A stretch of DNA of 41,376 nucleotides from Desulfofundulus australicus DSM 11792 (GTDB lineage Bacteria; Bacillota; Desulfotomaculia; Desulfotomaculales; Desulfovirgulaceae), in contig NZ_FQUW01000027.1 in NCBI RefSeq assembly GCF_900129285.1, positions 1 to 41,376 on the forward strand. The letters are read 5' to 3'. Every line of letters starts with the position of its first letter. Positions within the stretch are counted from its first letter, which is position 1. This document shows, piece by piece, positions 39,794 through 41,376 of this stretch. The notes beneath the pieces are model-generated. The model was not told the origin of the DNA. It was given only the letters and a program-made list of their open reading frames with translations, and ran no database searches. Made by a program: the position numbers and the translations under genes.

Positions 39794-40789
39794 ATGCAGA
39801 AAACCCTGTATCTGTTTGCCAGCGGCCGGCTGAAACGAAAAGATAACACCATCTGCGTGGAAAGTGAAGAGGGTACGAAATATTTCCCTGTGACCAGCCT
39901 GCGGGACATTGTTGTTTTTGGCGAGGTGGATTTGAATAAAAAGCTGCTGGAGTTCCTGCAGGAAAATGAAATCGTCCTGCACTTTTTCGGCCATTACGGT
40001 AATTATGTGGGAAGCTTTTATCCCCGGGAGCATTACAATTCCGGGTATATCATCCTCCGCCAGGCGGAACATTACCTGGATCCCGGCCTCCGCCTCAATC
40101 TGGCCCGGAAGTTTGTGGAAGGAGCCCTGTCCAATATCCTGCAGGTGCTGCGCTACTACCAGAACAGGGGGAAAGAGTTATCTGCGTACATAGAAGCCAT
40201 TGCCAGCCTGGCGGAGGAACGACTGCCCTTTTGCGGCAGCGTGGAAGAACTCATGGCCATTGAAGGCAATGCCCGGGGTTATTATTACGACAGCTTTAAC
40301 ATTATCCTGGAGGGTGCGCCGTTTGTCATCAAGGGGCGCAGCAAACGGCCCCCTGCCGACCCCCTCAATGCTCTGATCAGCTTTGGTAACTCGCTGGTCT
40401 ACACCAGGGTTCTTACCGAGATTTACAAGACTCACCTGGATCCGCGCATCGGTTATCTGCACGCCACGAACTTCCGCCGTTTTACCCTGAACCTGGATGT
40501 GGCAGAAATTTTTAAACCTATTTTTGCCGACCGGGTACTTTTTACTCTGGTGGGCAAAAAGATGATCGGTCCGGGTGATTTTGAACGCCACGGTGCGGCT
40601 GTCCTGCTTAAAGAAGCGGGCCGCCGCCTTTACGTCAAAGAACTGGAGGATAAGCTGCAGACCACCTTCCATCACCGGCGGCTCAAACGCAATGTCAGCT
40701 ACCAGACCCTGATACGGCTGGAATTGTACAAGCTGGAGAAACATCTTATCGGAGAGGAAACATATGAACCTTTTGTAAGCCGCTGGTAA
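39794..40789 (+). CDS. cas1: Cas1 integrase (type I-B)
   Basis: A 331-residue Cas1 of the I-B type. The metal ligands are visible in MAIEGNARGYYYDSF (Glu), GYLHATNFRRFTLNLDVAEI (His, then Asp/Glu) and FKPIFADRVLF. RPPADPLNALISFGNSLVYT is the highly conserved helix between them. It inserts new spacers at the leader end together with Cas2. ATG 39794 follows GTGAGGTGATT. Confidence 0.96.
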   Translation: MQKTLYLFASGRLKRKDNTICVESEEGTKYFPVTSLRDIVVFGEVDLNKKLLEFLQENEIVLHFFGHYGNYVGSFYPREHYNSGYIILRQAEHYLDPGLRLNLARKFVEGALSNILQVLRYYQNRGKELSAYIEAIASLAEERLPFCGSVEELMAIEGNARGYYYDSFNIILEGAPFVIKGRSKRPPADPLNALISFGNSLVYTRVLTEIYKTHLDPRIGYLHATNFRRFTLNLDVAEIFKPIFADRVLFTLVGKKMIGPGDFERHGAAVLLKEAGRRLYVKELEDKLQTTFHHRRLKRNVSYQTLIRLELYKLEKHLIGEETYEPFVSRW

Positions 40790-40903
40790 CGGGCGTTCAA
40801 CCTGCTGCTGGAAAGCCGATTCCATCGAAGAAAACCCCGGGTCGGGAACTGTGGAGAGGCCGGTATAATTCACATTGTTTGGCTTTTGAGCCAGGTGAGG
40901 CAG

Positions 40904-41167
40904 ATGTATATCATTCTCGTTTATGATGTAAATGTTGCCCGCGTGGGAAAAGTATTAAAGATCGCCAGAAAATATCTGAACTGGGTGCAAAACTCGGTTC
41001 TGGAGGGTGAGCTGACCGAAGCAACCTTTCGCGCCCTGAAGTTCGATCTGGAGCGAATTATCAATCCGGAAGAGGATTCGCTCCTCTTTTATGTCCTGGG
41101 AAATCGGAAATACGCTAAAAGAGAGCTCATCGGGGTTAAAAAAGGTGGAGAGGAATGGATCTTTTAG
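40904..41167 (+). CDS. cas2: Cas2
   Basis: An 87-residue Cas2. MYIILVYDVNVARVGKVLKI is the typical N-terminus with the conserved aspartate in YDV. LLFYVLGNRKYAKRELIGVK near the end gives the dimer-forming strand. It forms the integrase core with Cas1. The start is ATG 40904, five bases after AGGTGAGG; the frame from 40886 adds six residues without family features. Confidence 0.94.
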   Translation: MYIILVYDVNVARVGKVLKIARKYLNWVQNSVLEGELTEATFRALKFDLERIINPEEDSLLFYVLGNRKYAKRELIGVKKGGEEWIF

Positions 41168-41343
41168 CAGGAATTTTTGTCGTCGATGTCCAATAATGCA
41201 AAAAACGCTGGAGATCGACGACAACCCGCCAACAGGCGGAAAGCGGCTTGCAGAGCGGCATAAAGATAAATTAGGGCCGGTAGAACTCAGGAATAAAATT
41301 TCAACCGCTTTAAAAAGAGTCCTTATTTTATGCGCCACAAATG
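41168..41343 (+). promoter_or_regulatory. CRISPR leader with perfect inverted repeat
   Basis: The sequence between cas2 and the first repeat. It holds a perfect 10-bp inverted repeat, TGTCGTCGAT (41178-41187) and ATCGACGACA (41214-41223), with a 26-base spacer. A second hairpin, CCGCC-AACA-GGCGG, lies at 41226-41239. The stretch nearest the array is AT-rich (TTTAAAAAGAGTCCTTATTT), as usual for leaders. It should contain the array promoter and the integration signals. Confidence 0.7.
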
Positions 41344-41376
41344 GTTCCGAGCCTACCTATGAGGGATTGAAACGAT
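41344..41376 (+). CRISPR. First repeat of a CRISPR array (array continues off the window)
   Basis: A 30-base unit at 41344-41373 begins GTTCCGAGCC and ends ATGAGGGATTGAAAC. The GATTGAAAC end is typical of type I-B and III repeats processed by Cas6, and gives an 8-base ATTGAAAC handle. Three bases of the first spacer follow before the window ends. The call relies on the repeat form and its place after cas2 and the leader, since a second copy is not visible. Confidence 0.85.

Overview
The window looks like the chromosome of an anaerobic, probably sulfate-reducing or syntrophic, Gram-positive clostridium of the Desulfotomaculum/Pelotomaculum type. The evidence is a Leu-type T-box leader, strong AGGAGG ribosome sites with frequent TTG and GTG starts, a Wolinella/Bacillus-style succinate:menaquinone oxidoreductase (sdhCAB), a CBS-PAS sigma-54 activator, and a LipS1/LipS2-like lipoate synthase pair. 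Most of it is GC-rich. Roughly the first 1.3 kb is clearly AT-rich and carries an insertion sequence. The assignment rests on gene content alone.

Layout. 1-326: right-hand end of an IS66-family element that has cut the 3' end of an exported-protein gene (295-822, minus). 1327-2708: ECF sigma factor and its membrane anti-sigma partner. 2952-6469 (minus): sdhC-sdhA-sdhB, with a 207-bp structured repeat lodged between sdhA and sdhB. 6853-7638: small RRM protein and RsfS. 7659-8027: a promoter and a leucine-type T-box riboswitch with a complete tRNA-Ala(GGC) gene inside it, followed by an acyl-CoA ligase (8132-9796), a second copy of the structured repeat (9877-10085) and leuS. 12817-21153: a sigma-54 activator, lpd, a sodium:solute symporter with a near-perfect -24/-12 promoter, an OsmC-like protein, a GcvH-like lipoyl carrier, and two radical SAM enzymes resembling LipS1 and LipS2.

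From 21516 to the right end is one large CRISPR-Cas island of about 20 kb. It opens with a CARF protein of the NE0113 family fused to a LuxR-type helix-turn-helix, then Csx15. A type III-D effector operon follows: Cas10 with GGDD but no visible HD nuclease, four Csm3/Cas7-like or TIGR03986-like RAMPs, Csx10, a Csm2-like small subunit and an unrecognised helical protein. It ends in a CARF-RelE fusion resembling the ribosome-dependent RNase Cami1. After a single cas6 comes a complete type I-B module (cas8b, cas7, cas5, cas3, cas4, cas1, cas2), a leader with a perfect inverted repeat, and the first repeat of a CRISPR array that runs off the window.

How the parts may work together. The type III complex would make cyclic oligoadenylate through Cas10. 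Two different CARF proteins could read that messenger: one as a transcription factor, one as a translation-blocking RNase. Csx15, a predicted ring nuclease, could remove it. Cas6 and the array are probably shared between the III-D and I-B effectors. Outside the island, the most unusual items are the tRNA gene embedded in a T-box leader and the two dispersed repeats whose stems differ in sequence but stay complementary.
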